64,000 nucleotides of DNA from Actinernus sp. WN-2022 (GCA_030867875.1 JAOWCC010001606.1:1-64000), one strand, 5' to 3'; positions 44,416 to 55,691 are shown, counted from the stretch's first letter. Numbers and translations: made by a program. Notes: a model not told the origin generated them from the letters alone.

Positions 44416-47400
44416 CCGGGGTTTGAACCTGCGAGCACCCGTTCGACAGATCGGCGCTTAACTGCGTAGCTAACCGGGAGGGAAAACATTTTTCCACGTC
44501 ACGGCATACCGTAAAATAAGTAACCGTGCCGTAGTTGGTGCCGTAGCTAGCCGTTTGTCCAACTCGTACGAAATCTGCTCTATCTCACTGTGTTAGAGTG
44601 TGAACCACTCTGTCAACATATAGAGGCTATTGACTAAGCGCGAGGTCAAGATGGGAGGATATTAGCCAAGTTCTTAATTTGCGTGTTTATGGACCGAGAC
44701 GAAGTCGAGGTCTATAAACACGCAAAAAAAAAATGAACGAGGCCAATGTCCCTCCATCTTCACCGAATAAGCTTGGTCAATAAGGTTTTATTATATGGCG
44801 AAAACCTAAATAAACACTCACTTTTAACGCACGCGCCAGAAACCCATTGCGCGGTAAACTGAAGAGCGAATAGAAATCAAGTTTAAATTAGACTGACACT
44901 CCACCACTTTCACTTGATGTTGAACCTCGATCGTGGCGTTTAAAACAGTTTTGTTTTCCGACATTAAAAATGCTTTTTCTTATGGACGAAAACTGACCTG
45001 TATTTTATTTACTGAGTTTCAATGACACCCGAATGCATTTATCTAAAATGTGCATATTTGTAAAAGATTTGAGAGAACTTTGAAAACCCGCAAGTTGAAA
45101 CCACTTCAGTCTTCAGTGGCGATAACGGAATTTTATAAGCACTTGTAATCATTTGCAAAACTTGACAAAAAGAGCTGTAGAAGAATACAAACAAACTTGT
45201 AAGTATTAATTAGTAATACTCTTAATTTATAAGCCAATTACCAAATGTGAATGCTGAATTTCTCACTCTCATACAATAACAAAACTGCTTTCCAATTCTT
45301 CGATGGAACTGACAGTGTTAAGTTTACTCGTTTCCGTAAAAATATGTTTTCATATCACGATTTAGGAGCGTAGTGAGGTAGCCGAATTTTCTTTGTGTTT
45401 TTGGACGTCACAGCAATTTCAACTGCTGTGTATTTGACAACTACATAGTAATTTATTTAGAAAATATATCAATGTATCTCCATTCGTTCAATTCAGTCGT
45501 TTTGGTTGCAGTCATTTTCATCGATTTCTCGTTATTAATTTCTCTAAAAAGTTGAATTTCAGCTGGAAAAAAAAAAGAGTTTAACCAGAAATATTTTTTA
45601 AATTAGTATTTGCCTTCATCTATACCAGGAGCGTCCATATCTCATATACAGGTGTCACAGCGTTGGGCTATTTTTAGATTATTTTCCCCGCCAATTGGTG
45701 GGTTGCATCGTGGCGGAACAAAAGATGCCTCATTAGCTACTTTTCATAAACCAAACAACATGGCTGCTACGCTTTTGTGATTTTATTCCCTTCCTTAGGA
45801 ATAATTGCAACTCAACAATAGCGGGAAGCTGTTCTAAAAATAACCTAACTTGTGAAAACGCTATGACATGCCTGGTATGCGGGATGGACGCTCCTAGTTA
45901 TCAGGGCCTAGTATGCGGGATAGACGCTCCTAGTTATCAGGGCCTAGTATGCGGGATGGACGCTCCTAGTTATCAGGGCCTAGTATGCGGGATGGACGCT
46001 CCTACATGTAGTTATGGGCTCCTGTCGTGACAAATTGTTTAGTTTCTATGAAATATATGGGTTTTATCGCTATTTGTTTATGCGAATTAAGAGTTGTGAG
46101 CGAAGTTGGAAAGTCCTGACCTGGATGATGGAATTGGAATTTACCGTGTTGGTTTTTGCAGACGCAGGACAACTGGAGAACCCGGAGAAAAACCCTCGAA
46201 GCAAGGGCGAGATACCAACTCACATATGACTCACATATGGCACCACGTCCGAGAATCGAACCAGGGCCACAGAGGTCGGCTCCCTTCAGGAGCGGGCAAG
46301 ATGAAAAAATCTTGCCCGCTGAGCAACCAATCAAATTGTTGCATTCAGCTGATCAGAGTCGTCTTGCCTGCTCACTGAGCTGCCATATAATAAAACCTTA
46401 TACCAGGATAAGTCAGATATAAACAGTCTTACCTCTAAGGGAGCTTTCGCTTCTTTCTTGGGCACACCTGATCACAACGAGAAGTAACACTGAATTAATA
46501 TTGAATCAGGACTTAAAATCAAATTAATGTGATGGAATTATCAAGGACACTACAGTACGTAAAAGTACCCCGGCTTCCTACCCCACAAAATGACTTCGGT
46601 TTAAATAGCTATTGCTTATACTTCGCTAGCATTATCTATATCAGGTTTTCTATTGAAGTTGTATACCTTATTATACGATAACCATGGCGAAATGAGCGCT
46701 CTGATTGGTCGATAGCCATGACCTAGTGCACGTCACATACTACAACTACGACACTTATTCGGTAACTGAAGGTCGTAGCTGATTGGAAGGGGATTTGTTG
46801 TTTGTTTGGTTAGGGTTAGTCGTATTGTTTGGTAAGCCATGTGCTTTGTTGAGCTTGGCTACCCTATTGTTCATTCGCCAATGGTGTGGCTCGTGCACAG
46901 CTCTCTTTCTTCCTCTAATTTGTCTTGGACTGCTCAAAGGAGTTTAAAAATTCTGAATAAAAAACGAATTCGAAGAGCATTCAGGTAGTTGAAGGAAAAT
47001 GACGCCATCATCACCAATTAGATCGTGACATATGCACAGATGACGTCACAAGTCCCTGGCGCGCTCTATTTTGTTGGAAAAGTCGACTGGGCCTCGCATA
47101 TATTCACGTTGGTGGCCCTACGACTAATGTTTACACTAAGTGATAACTAAATAACTACTTTTAATTAAACTACGAAAACTATCCTAAAAACTTTAAATAT
47201 TTTACTAGATTAAAAAGTGTATTTATTTAAAGGAATGATAATCTAAAATGAATTTAACAGCAAGGTCAGATGCACGATAGGTACTATAATCAGAAAGTGT
47301 AGGTGAAATTTTCCGAGGGAGGAGGCTCATCCAATTTCTCTAGGAAGAGAGTTCCATAGTACTGCTCCACTATAAGAAAAACTGGTTTTCAGAAAATTCG

Positions 47401-50400
47401 TTGCTGGTTTGGGACTTCTTTTAATGACTTCTTTGTTTTCTTCACGTCGAGACGTCATTATTTTGTAGACTATTTAATAATTAGACTGCGAGCTCTAGGT
47501 TTCTATTGGCAGATAGTTGGGTAAGGGGCACAGCCCCGAGTTAGCTATCAAAGTCCATAGAAATCAATAGCGAGAAGTCTAATTGTCTTAGCATAACCAA
47601 GCTACCGTTCTATCAACTTAGCGATCGTGAAAACTGTGATTTTTTTGTTTGCGCGTGCTCGTTTGACTATCGATCATTATAGTTCACCACAAAATTTTAG
47701 TGCGCGCTCATTGGCTAAGAACGTTCACGTGACGTGATAGTTGTCTTCCGCGGAGGCAAACTATCAGGGGTTATAGTTCACCACAACATTTTGGTGCGCG
47801 CTCAATGGCTGAAAGCGATCACGTGACGTGATAGTTGTCGTCCGCGGATGTAAAGTATCAGACGTTATAGTTCAACACAAAATTTTGGCGCGCGCTCAAT
47901 GGTCAAAAGCGATCACGTGACGTGATAGTTGTCATCCGCGGAGGCAAACTGTCAGGCGATAGTGCCCGGTGAGCACGAAACGAAAGACAATTTTGTGTTG
48001 AATAACGCAAATAGACTGTGTCTGTCTCGGACCTATCGGCTGATAGTTTCCCTTGGAAATTTGATGTTGTTCGAGGGCTTATATTTGTTTTAAGAACATA
48101 AAATTTCCGCGGGCAACTATAAGCCGACAGTTCCTCGACGGACACAGTCTATTTGTATAATAGTGCCCGCTGAGAGCGGAAGACAATTTTGTGATGAACA
48201 ATAACGACAAATAGACTGTGTTTGTCTCAGAACTATCGGCTGATAGTTTCCCTTGAAAATTCGATGTTCTTAAAACTATCATATAAGCACTCGAACTGCG
48301 TTATCGGGCTTATATTTGTTTTAAGAACATCAAATTTCCGCGGGCAACTATCAGCCGATAGTTCCTCGAAGGACATGCTCTATTTGTATAATAGATGGTG
48401 CCTCGCTAGCCAATCAGATGGCGAGTTTACCAATAGACTGCGGCTGGGTTATGCTAATAGAGGACAGATGTACGAAAAATAAAATTTATTTACTAATTGA
48501 ACTTTAATCATTTTGTGCTGCATGTGCTTTTACCTAACTTAGCGACCAGGTCATTGATGGTAACAGAACATCCGGGCTGCCATAACGTTACCAGCTCATG
48601 TGTTTCACCTTTGATGTTCACCTGTCAATAAACAACATTGTCACATAGCCACAAGTTTTCCAGACAAAACGCACGTTGGTTGAACCGGGTCACATCACTC
48701 ATATCTTTGAGAACGCAACTCAAATTTGTGTTCTCCTTGTGAGGTGGCGGCCGTAATTTCACTATTACATTTCCTGCATTCTGATTGGTCTGAATTTGTT
48801 TTCATTTTAATTGGGTTCTGGCACAAAATGGTTCAATGCCTGACTTAATCCTTTTTAGAAATTCGCCACTGCAATGGCACTCGGTTATGTCTCTATCAAT
48901 TCCAAACGTGTCCCCCCTCAACCCTCCCCCCCGCGGGAATACGTGGGCATTGAACAGCTCAGTATGTGCCGCGTGTGGGGCATTTGCCAGAAAAGAAAAG
49001 TTAGGGGGTAGAGAATTTGAAATATCAAAGATAACGAATTTTACATCTATGTTTATATGAGATGTGCACTCATTCCAATTAAAGCCGCACGGTTTAATTC
49101 AAAAATGACACATACACCACAAATGCGCGGGGGAGGGGGGACGGGGCGAATAGGCAAGTTTGCAGTTGATAGAGACATAACAGTCTTCGTAAAAATGGAT
49201 TTGTTATGCTTCTCACGGTATCGTTCTATATTGTAAAACATAAAATATTTACCTTGCCTCTTCTCTTTATTTTTAATTCCTTGTTATGAAATCGATCTCG
49301 TAGATTCCAAATTGTCTGCAAAATAACCCAGAGAACGTAATATTTTACTGCCAAGTTCTGGGGCCAGTAAACGTGCTGTCCGCGATAGCTTCAGGCACTC
49401 TGCCTCGTATTGGTGTTCAAGGCTCACGCATGTGCTTTTGATAAGCCCAGCGGAACATAACGCAATCTCGTACCCAGACCCTATATGTTTCTTATTGCGC
49501 ATATTTTCGTCGAGCATGCGCAGTAAGAAACAATGGTCTGTGTACGAGATTGAGCATAACGTTGTGCTGCGGTGTGGCACAGCCGTATTCTTCAAACTCA
49601 AAAACATCGCAGAAGGCAAATTCTTCCATTCAAATACAGAGTCATTTCTTATTAACTTACCGAAAATTCCAACGGGACTTCCAACGGACGCTCTGTAAGG
49701 GATGTATAGAATGCCTGGAAAGAAAGCTTCCCTTAGAATCATAGCAGTGTATAATACTGAGTAAGGACAAAAATTACGAAACAGGTTACCTCCAATCAAT
49801 TGGAACAATGAAAAACAATGTTTGCTCTCCAATGTTTGTTATGGATGCCTAAATATGGTGCTGTATTTGGTTCTTGTAAATCGATCAATCGACCGGTTTT
49901 CCTGTCCACGAAACTCATTTGAATTTCTCGGGTGCCGCCATCTTGGATCTAATGACGTCACACGGTTGTAGTTGTGTAACAATAGAGGGCTGTTCTGTAA
50001 TTTTTGGGTGTTTTTGTTTTCTCGGGTTGGGTTACCTGTGGTGCGTGGTAGCTATAGAAGCGCTTGGTATAGTGGTCATGACGTGTGCAATACGCGGATG
50101 GTACGAGTTTGAGCCCCAGTAGGATCGCTCGAAAATACGTTTCTCTCGTTTACCTTCTCTTCTTGTTTACTTGTGAGCCTTAGCCCTAGGTGAGTTTACC
50201 CGTGAACCCGTCCGATGGTTTGGGGACGGGTTAGGATTTGTCTTAGAGTACAGATTATATCATTACTTTAAAGCGATTTGACAAATGATGATAATCATTA
50301 CTTTAAACCTCGAGAAAGCGTAGGACATGTAGTATACAATTTAGAGGAACCAATCACAGCAATAGATTTAATCATCCATAAGAAACATTTGGGAGCAAAC

Positions 50401-51993
50401 ATCGTTTTTCAGTGGAGGTCAGTCATTAGCTGGTTAGGGGGGAAGGGTAATTTATTTTTGGGTGAAATTTTATAATACTTTTTTTGAATACCTTTGTTTT
50501 AATAAATACAGTGAGGAAATGTTTATTTTAAACTTTACTGACCTGAAATGGCATCTCCTCCTCTCTATAACAGAAAGGTAACACAAAAACCGAGGAGCGT
50601 GGTACGACCTCGTATGTTCCATGGTCGACGTGGTATACTTTGACGGTTGTCTGAAGAACAAAGAAAACATTTCAAAAACGACTGTTGCGTTCCTTCATTG
50701 TTTGCTCTATATATTAACAAAAATGCAGTTTCATATTCTAAATTATCTCTGTACGCCATAACTACAGACGCATTTGCTCAAGTTTTAGAGTCATTTTGAT
50801 GTTAAATATTCATAAATACCAACGAGAAGGTGGACTATTCACATCTCTGTGTATTGTTGTAGTTTCCAGTTTTACACCTCGCTGGTATTTGTGAATATTT
50901 AACTTCAGAATGAGGCTAACACTGAGCAAACTGCGTCTGTACTCATTTCATCATTTTCGAATACAAAATTATTAGCTATGAGATGATAAGATATTGACGA
51001 GATTTTATAAGAATGCTAAGTTTACGGGGAAAAAACCAGAAGCTCGACTCACTTTATCAATTGCAGTTACCAGAGAGCGCCGAAGAGCTCCTCTCCGCAC
51101 AGTAAGGCATAGTTTCCCATTCCGATAACGCCGCTCTCTCTCCAGACACCTGGATGCTACTGCTGATCTGAAAAATACAATTTGTTCCGTGTTTAAAACC
51201 AACAAAGTATCAGGATTTCTACCCTCCTCCGCAGGCAACTCTATACGAGTCGCAAAGTAAAACACGCGAAATACTCAGACAAACTCCATCTGATGTCCTC
51301 CGTGAACGTACATCAATAAAAAAAGAAGGAGAAGAAGAAATGCTTTATAAAAGAAACTCCCGTCACCCTAAAGTGGTTTTCAGGGAGGACTATTACAGAG
51401 AATATGTATAAGCCTACATAATAGATAATTAATAGATAATTACAAATAATAGATAATTACAAATATAAATTTATAAAAAAACTATCATAAAGGGAGAATA
51501 AAAACAAAGACATGTAAGTATAGCATAAAATATAGCTAATAGAAACAATAACTCACCAACACGCAGGACAGACTAAAAAAGGACTGCGAATAACAATGAG
51601 GCTGTTGATTGAAGCCCGATTTACATGCATGACAAGCATTTGGGCGGACACATTTGGGCAGAGCTAAAGACGCAGAAGAGCTGACGGGACGATCAAGAAC
51701 AACTTTAGCCGCTTTGTTCTGTAATATTTGCAAGAAACATTGAAACATTATTATATCTGTCACCCCTGACTACGTTACCATAATCTAACATAGGTAGAAT
51801 CAGAGTACTTACGCCAAGTTTCCAATGGCCAATGGCAGCGAATGTTTTATTTAAGTTTAGATAGAAGTTTTCTGTTTATATATACTTTACCTCATGTCGG
51901 ACTCAAAAAGCTCTAATTCAACCCTCTCGGCCCAGTTGAACTGTTTCAAAATGACTGTACCGTCCCTGTTCATCTTGGCGATTTTCACTGAAT
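42468..51993 (-). CDS. Tudor-domain protein, seven internal exons (202 residues)
   Basis: Exons in coding order: 51993-51891, 51167-51053, 50650-50543, 49315-49253, 48621-48534, 46467-46433, 42563-42468. All have AG acceptors and GT donors and join in frame. The joined product contains KLCLTVRRGALRRSLVTAID, then TTVKVYHVDHGTYEVV and VFVLPF..MPFQ. This is the Tudor pattern (C-A, W-Y-R-A-V, V-x-x-VDYG-x-x-E-V, LP, PFQ) with H in place of Y in VDYG. The later part (VTLWQPGCSVTINDLVAKL) looks like the extended-Tudor tail. Such proteins bind methylarginine on Piwi-type partners in germline granules, a family-level inference. Start, stop and other domains (zinc finger, helicase) are not visible, so TDRD number is left open. 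Confidence 0.75.
43155..43480 (+). pseudogene. LINE C-terminal relic
   Basis: Across frames one reads TYHRQNYFRFSYFPRLSCKP then VEQPTSA and a tail like LPSFKSELHNYF, matching the C-terminal region of LINE polyproteins (H-F-x-x-SFFPR-x-WN-LP). Several stops and shifts. It sits in the Tudor gene intron between exons f and g. Confidence 0.6.
44028..44175. mobile_element. Inner foldback with ATGGCGGC(C/T)ATG arms
   Basis: TATTGCTGGTTTTCACTCAA pairs with TGACGTCAAGTGAAAGCCAGCAATA. Inner arms GGGCATGGCGGCCATGTTGG and CCAACATGGCGGCTATGACG-type sequence also pair. Confidence 0.8.
44225..44482 (-). mobile_element. tRNA-derived SINE
   Basis: On the minus strand it begins CCCTCCCGGTTAGCTACGCA (A-box TTAGCTACGCAGTTAAGC), and about 45 bp on has B-box GGTTCAAACCCCG. 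The body runs to TATTAAAGTCACTTACTTAC with short direct repeats GTAAGTGA at the 3' tail. Confidence 0.75.
44625..44815. mobile_element. R1-related inverted-repeat fragment
   Basis: GGCTATTGACTAAGCGCGAGGTC..CGAGACGAAGTCGAGGTC.. and AAGCTTGGTCAATAAGGTTT..TTATTATATGGCG resemble the GAGAGCGAGGTC/TTATTATATGGCAC layout of repeat R1, but are a different subfamily. Confidence 0.5.
45628..46017. mobile_element. Foldback element with amplified right terminus
   Basis: AGGAGCGTCCATATCTCATA..GTGTCACAGCG (left) is inverted to CGCTATGACATGCCTGGTATGCGGGATGGACGCTCCTAGTTAT. The right terminus is then repeated as a 36-bp unit: TATGCGGGA at 45876, 45912, 45948 and 45984. A partial relative is at 33010. Confidence 0.82.
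46130..46300 (-). mobile_element. SINE (tRNA-type B-box, TTTTTCTCCGGGTTCTCC body)
   Basis: Minus strand: GGCCCTGGTTCGATTCTCGG (B-box GGTTCGATTCT), then GTGAGTCATATGTGAGTTGG, then GGGTTTTTCTCCGGGTTCTC, a body motif widespread in marine invertebrate SINEs. A separate hairpin GCGGGCAAGAT / ATCTTGCCCGC follows at 46290-46320. Confidence 0.65.
46433..46467 (-). CDS. Tudor gene exon f (35 bp)
   Basis: Acceptor GTGATCAG, donor GTAAGA. Completes a glycine, then VPKKEAKAPLE, a lysine-rich linker. Accepted because both sites and both phases fit the neighbours, but so short an exon could be fortuitous. Confidence 0.55.
47285..47430 (-). pseudogene. LINE C-terminal relic
   Basis: From 47428 downward: SPKPATNFLKTSFSYSGAVL then WNSLPREIG-stop. 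The SFSYSGAxLWNSLP box is typical of the C-terminus of LINE polyproteins. Lies in the Tudor intron between exons e and f. Confidence 0.7.
47677..47958 (+). repeat. 94-bp tandem repeat, three copies
   Basis: TTATAGTTCACCACAAAATT (variants) starts at 47677, 47771 and 47865. Each unit has GTGCGCGCTCA, CACGTGACGTGATAGTTGTC and CCGCGGA. GC-rich palindromes CACGTGACGTG recur in each. Confidence 0.85.
47960..48400. repeat. Inverted/direct repeat complex
   Basis: GGCTGATAGTTTCCCTTGGA and its complement-like partner CCGCGGGCAACTATAAGCCG alternate twice (47960-48140 and 48160-48390), with ACAAATAGACTGTGTCTGTC / GACAGTCTATTTGT-type flanks. The blocks are two tandem hairpin units. Confidence 0.65.
48534..48621 (-). 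CDS. Tudor gene exon e
   Basis: Acceptor TATTGACAG, donor GTAAAAG. 88 bp: VNIKGETHELVTLWQPGCSV then TINDLVAKL and one base. Resembles the last strands of the SN-like half of extended Tudor. Confidence 0.72.
49253..49315 (-). CDS. Tudor gene exon d
   Basis: Acceptor ATTTTGCAG, donor GTAAAT. 21 codons, phase 0: TIWNLRDRFHNKELKIKRRG and K. This is the F..L..K.L segment that follows PFQ in extended Tudor domains. Confidence 0.7.
49461..49555. mobile_element. Foldback MITE with CGTCGAGCATGCGCA core
   Basis: CAATCTCGTACCCAGACC pairs with GGTCTGTGTACGAGATTG, and inner TTTCTTATTGCGCATA with AGCATGCGCAGTAAGAAA. A related partial copy is at 36232. Confidence 0.8.
50060..50235 (+). mobile_element. tRNA-derived SINE
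   Basis: CGCTTGGTATAGTGGTCATG (A-box TGGTATAGTGG) and TACGAGTTTGAGCCCCAG (B-box) are spaced like a tRNA. The tail has CCTAGGTGAGTTTACCCGTG. The head resembles glycine/aspartate-type tRNAs, but pairing is too poor for a working tRNA. Confidence 0.6.
50543..50650 (-). CDS. Tudor gene exon c (barrel core)
   Basis: Acceptor TTCTTCAG, donor GTCAGT. 36 codons, phase 0: TTVKVYHVDHGTYEVVPRSS then VFVLPFCYREEEMPFQ. VxxVDHGxxExV is the most diagnostic part of the domain. Confidence 0.82.
51053..51167 (-). CDS. Tudor gene exon b
   Basis: Acceptor TTTTCAG, donor GTGAGT. 115 bp completes the arginine and encodes SAVASRCLERERRYRNGKLC then LTVRRGALRRSLVTAIDK, the first strands of the Tudor barrel. Other frames contain stops. 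Confidence 0.72.
51891..51993 (-). CDS. Tudor gene exon a
   Basis: Acceptor CACCATCAG, donor GTAAAG. 103 bp, entering with two bases of a split codon: SVKIAKMNRDGTVILKQFNW then AERVELELFESDM and AG. The upstream exon was not found. Confidence 0.65.
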
Positions 51994-52209
51994 CTGATGG
52001 TGAATGGAGAGAAAGCGAAAGATATTGTAAAGTCGTCGTTAAACCTAAATGATACTCTAGTATCACGTAATTTCACATACATACCGAATTCCATATTTCG
52101 CGAATAGTCTGTAACTGGGATATATCAAAGACGTAAACTAGATGGGCTATTCTCTCGATAACTCTGAATGCACAATCTTAGTGTGAAACTTTTTTTCATT
52201 TCATTTCGC

Positions 52210-52365
52210 CATTGTGAGATAGGGGAAACGTCACCATTGCGCGTGCTTTTCATTGTGAGTTAGGAGAAACGTCACAAGTGCGCGCGCTTTTCGGCATTGT
52301 GAAAAGTGCGCGCTCTTAACGGCATTGTGAGATAGAGGAAACGTCACAAGTGCTCGCGCTTCAAA
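52210..52365 (+). repeat. ~42-bp tandem repeat with GAAACGTCAC
   Basis: CATTGTGAGATAGGGGAAAC-type units start at 52210, 52251, 52295 (short) and 52323. Each has GTGCGCG near its end. Confidence 0.75.
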
Positions 52366-52404
52366 GAAAATCGTGGCCTCGATGATTTGTTTCATGGACA
52401 TATT

Positions 52405-52700
52405 CAAATAATAATAATACTTTATTCCAAAAATACCATCAAAGATACATAGGAAGTACTGGAAGTACACAAGTAGTTAGGTACAATCATTAAACATAGT
52501 CATAATGTCGTGGCAATATTTTGCTGTACACCTCATTACAGACTCATCCTTCATTGACAAGCAGTACGAAAATAATTCTCGCCGACTAAAACAACTAAAT
52601 GAATCATTGATAGCTAACAAATTCAAATGAGCTGCCCTTACACAATAGACCATGAAAAACGATTTTTGTTTGGTCAAGCAGTCACGTGAAGTTATTTTAC
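52405..52700 (-). mobile_element. Probable retroelement 3' end (AATAAAGTATTATTATTATT tail)
   Basis: Minus strand ends in GGAATAAAGTATTATTATTA, a tail type seen at 3' ends of several other repeats here (39640, 55240, 57045, 58290). A short upstream frame (..HLNLLAINDSFSCFSRRELF..) is open but not identified. Confidence 0.4.
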
Positions 52701-53292
52701 GTCACTTCAACGCAAAGCCAAACCTGTCAATCTCACGTTGATTGATAGATAAGACTTGTACACAAATTCTCCAGAGAGTTATCAATAAAAGTAACATGCA
52801 GAAGCATTAATTAGAACCAACTCTAAGTATCATTACGGCTTAATTCACGTAAAAGCTTATCGACCGTGAGTTTCATTTTGATCTGAACTTTCAATCTTAA
52901 AGCATGTGGAATCTGTGTTCAAACTTGTTTGTGATGCGATTTGAACGTAATCGTTTGAAAGGGGCATGGCAGCTTTGATTACCATCGCGGTTTTATGTTA
53001 TGCTCCTCCACATGTTATCTGGAAATAGAAACCTTGAACCTTGAAGTAGCCGATTCAGAATTTAACACCCGTGAGTTGAACAGAAGCAGCCGTTACTGTT
53101 TTATCAGTATATCGACTTTTACAACACCAGAAACCTTCCATGACACCTCCCTTAAAAGCATGGGAAATCTGTTTTCAAACTTGTTTGCGATGCGATTTGA
53201 ACGTAATTGTGAACTATTTTCATTTTGACGGAAGCCGCCTAGCCTCCTGTAACAAAAAAGGCTGCCAAAGCCAAAGGAGGCCGCATTAGAGC

Positions 53293-53790
53293 TTTTTTTT
53301 GAACAAGTGTAAGAACAAGTTTCGGTAAGAACGCTAAGTTAAACAATCGGCGCTCAATTCAAAACTCTTGGTGTAAGAATAAGGTTCGGTAAGAACGCTA
53401 ACAGAACGCAAAGTTAAACAATCGGCGCGGCTCAATTCAAAACTCTTGGTGTAAGAATAATTTTCGGTAAGAACGCTAACAGAACGCAAAGTTAAACAAT
53501 CGGCGCGGCTCAATTCAAAACTCTTGGTGTAAGAATAATTTTCGGTAAGAACGCTAACAGAACGCAAAGTTAAACAATCGGCGCGGCTCAATTCAAAACT
53601 CTTGGTGTAAGAATAAGTTTCGGTAAGAACGCTAACAGATCGCTAAGTTAAACAATCGGCGCGGCTCAATTCAAATATTGGTGTAAGAATAAGTTTCGGT
53701 AAGAACGCTAACAGAATGCTAAGTCATGGCTAAGTTAAATAGTCGGCGCTCAATTCAAATATTGGTGTAAGAATAAGTTTAGACTGCGAA
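53293..53790 (+). repeat. 78-bp tandem repeat, about six copies
   Basis: GGTGTAAGAATAA starts at 53370, 53448, 53526, 53604, 53679 and 53763. Units share TTCGGTAAGAACGCTAACAG, AAGTTAAACAATCGGCGC and CTCAATTCAAA. 78 is a multiple of three, which makes a repetitive minus-strand frame that is not a gene. Confidence 0.9.
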
Positions 53791-53799
53791 CAGTCCCTT

Positions 53800-54810
53800 T
53801 ATTTTTTTGGTCTCTAGTCACGAAAAACTCGAAAGAGTGTAAAGGTTTAATAATTCAAGGAGTTAGTTATTCTTGAAGAACACAACCGGCTGTTTTTTTA
53901 TTAAACTGAATCAGCCAATCGTTTCAAGTTTAACTTAAAAAGGGATACAGCCCTAGGGATACTGTTGTACAACAACCTCCCTAGGGTAGTATGAGGCGGA
54001 GTTTAAGGAAAGTTCATGGCCGAGTGCTCGTTGCCGCGTTATTGTCTTTCTGAATTCTTATGAAGCATAATCTGAAACCAGCTCATTCCCCAAAAAACGT
54101 TAAAACGGACCCCATCTATGATTGAAATTCGTAGAATGTTTCATCACAGTAGCTGAATATTGGAAAACATCTTCCATTTGCAGGCTATAAACGAGTGTCG
54201 ATTTAGAGGCCTGTGATCTAGAAAACGCCATTTGAATTTCCTGTCAGCTCTTCCAAATATGGAATATGGAATTTTCCTAATATGGAAGAGACCACGGGAA
54301 GTTCAAACAACACTTTTGCCTGCTATTTTATTGATATACATGACAATTCCAAATGCAAAGCGTTAAAATTACTGTGTGAAGTTTGGTTTCAGGCAAGATT
54401 TAGCTAAAACTACCCTATGTTCAAACGAAAACGGACACCACTTCCCTTCAATACATTGCACCAAGCTTTGGTATGAAGTATATTTAGTATCTAAAGAAGA
54501 ATTTGCAGCCTATAAATCGAGGACAGTTTATGTATAAGTGAAACAAAAACCGCCTTTTAGTGGAAGAGGTCGGTTGATTTTGCTCCATTCTCTTGTAATC
54601 AGATCGTGATTTTGAAATCACCGCGCGCTTCAATAACCACAGAATGTGCAAATTAGGTAATTAGACAATAGTGTGTCCAGTCATTCTACGCGATGAACAA
54701 GTGTACTTTCTTGAATTAAGAAAAGGTATTAATTAATCCAGGTTATTAGAAATAATAATCTCATAGGATTACTGTCATGTATTTTTGGTTCCTAAACTTG
54801 TCTGTGAGGT
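53800..54810. other. no gene recognised
   Basis: No exon or element with defined ends. If the Tudor gene continues upstream, its 5' exons could be here but none met splice and frame criteria by eye. Confidence 0.3.
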
Positions 54811-54814
54811 GGTA

Positions 54815-54955
54815 CCCTGATTGCCAGAGGTTCTAATGCCCTCTCTAAGCCGAAGTCAGCGAGAAGCGAAGAGATGCCGGCCGTCTCGTCGCTCCTCGCT
54901 GCTTTGCGCCTAAACTTTGGCTTAGAGAGGGCAGTAGAACCTCTGGCATCCAGGG
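54815..54955. mobile_element. 141-bp MITE with TA duplication
   Basis: CCCTGATTGCCAGAGGTTCT and AGAACCTCTGGCATCCAGGG are TIRs (arms ~40 bp including CCCTCTCTAAGCC), flanked by TA on both sides (54813-54814, 54956-54957), as in Tc1/mariner-type elements. Confidence 0.8.
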
Positions 54956-55614
54956 TAATGTGGAGGTACAGAACATAAAAACTTCAGATCATTTACTGGC
55001 CCATAAATAACTGATAAACATGTACGTGGCATCACCGCATGTAGCTATGGAATTAGTATTTTGATTAACTGGCCACCCCCTGACAAAAAATAATACAATA
55101 TTCTACAAAAGCGATGGTAACATATTTTTATTGACTTTAATGAACTCTTTTTCTGTTATCAATTTTGTTACAAAAAGAACAAACGAATCAGGATGAAGAA
55201 AAATCGACGGTCTAGTCAATTCAAAGCGATCAAATAAAAGCATAATAATAATAATTTTATTTCATTGTCAGAATCGAGAGCAGTTTCCCACTAAACGAGG
55301 ACACTATAAATAAATAAATACAGAAATGAAAACTATAACATTCACTACCTAATTCTCCATGAATTATTTATCTAAGATGATAGCTATTTACAACGTTGAT
55401 TAAAATACTAAATATCAAAAAGGCTAAAAAGATAAATATTTACATTGTACATTATCTCTCACTAACATTCAGGTACAGTTCTGACAATCATATTTGGTAA
55501 CCAATTGCTCAAGATCATTATTTCATTATTATTACTTTCTACATTTTAAAACGTTTTTTAAATATTCTATCTTCATTTCTACGCACAAAAACGTCCCCTC
55601 CCCTCTAGGCGTAG

Positions 55615-55691
55615 CGGATATTATTAATTTATTAGCTTGTTCTGACCGTATATCATACGGTCAGAACAAGCTAATAACTTAATAATATCCG
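55615..55691. repeat. 77-bp palindrome, array block A
   Basis: CGGATATTATTAATTTATTA.. to TAATAATATCCG, arms 37 bp, loop ATC, centre GACCGTAT/ATACGGTC. One or two mismatches. Confidence 0.9.

Larger units (their letters stand above)
43961..44581. mobile_element. Outer inverted-repeat element holding two other insertions
   Basis: AGAGCAGATTTCGTATGAGT (43961) and ACTCGTACGAAATCTGCTCT (to 44581) are TIRs with one mismatch. Inner pairing continues with CTACGGCA and TTACGGTA segments. Inside lie the foldback 44028-44175 and the SINE 44225-44482. Confidence 0.82.

Noticed and set aside
53334..53591. Minus-strand repetitive protein frame
   Set aside because: It is a translation of the 78-bp tandem repeat; flanking units break the frame.
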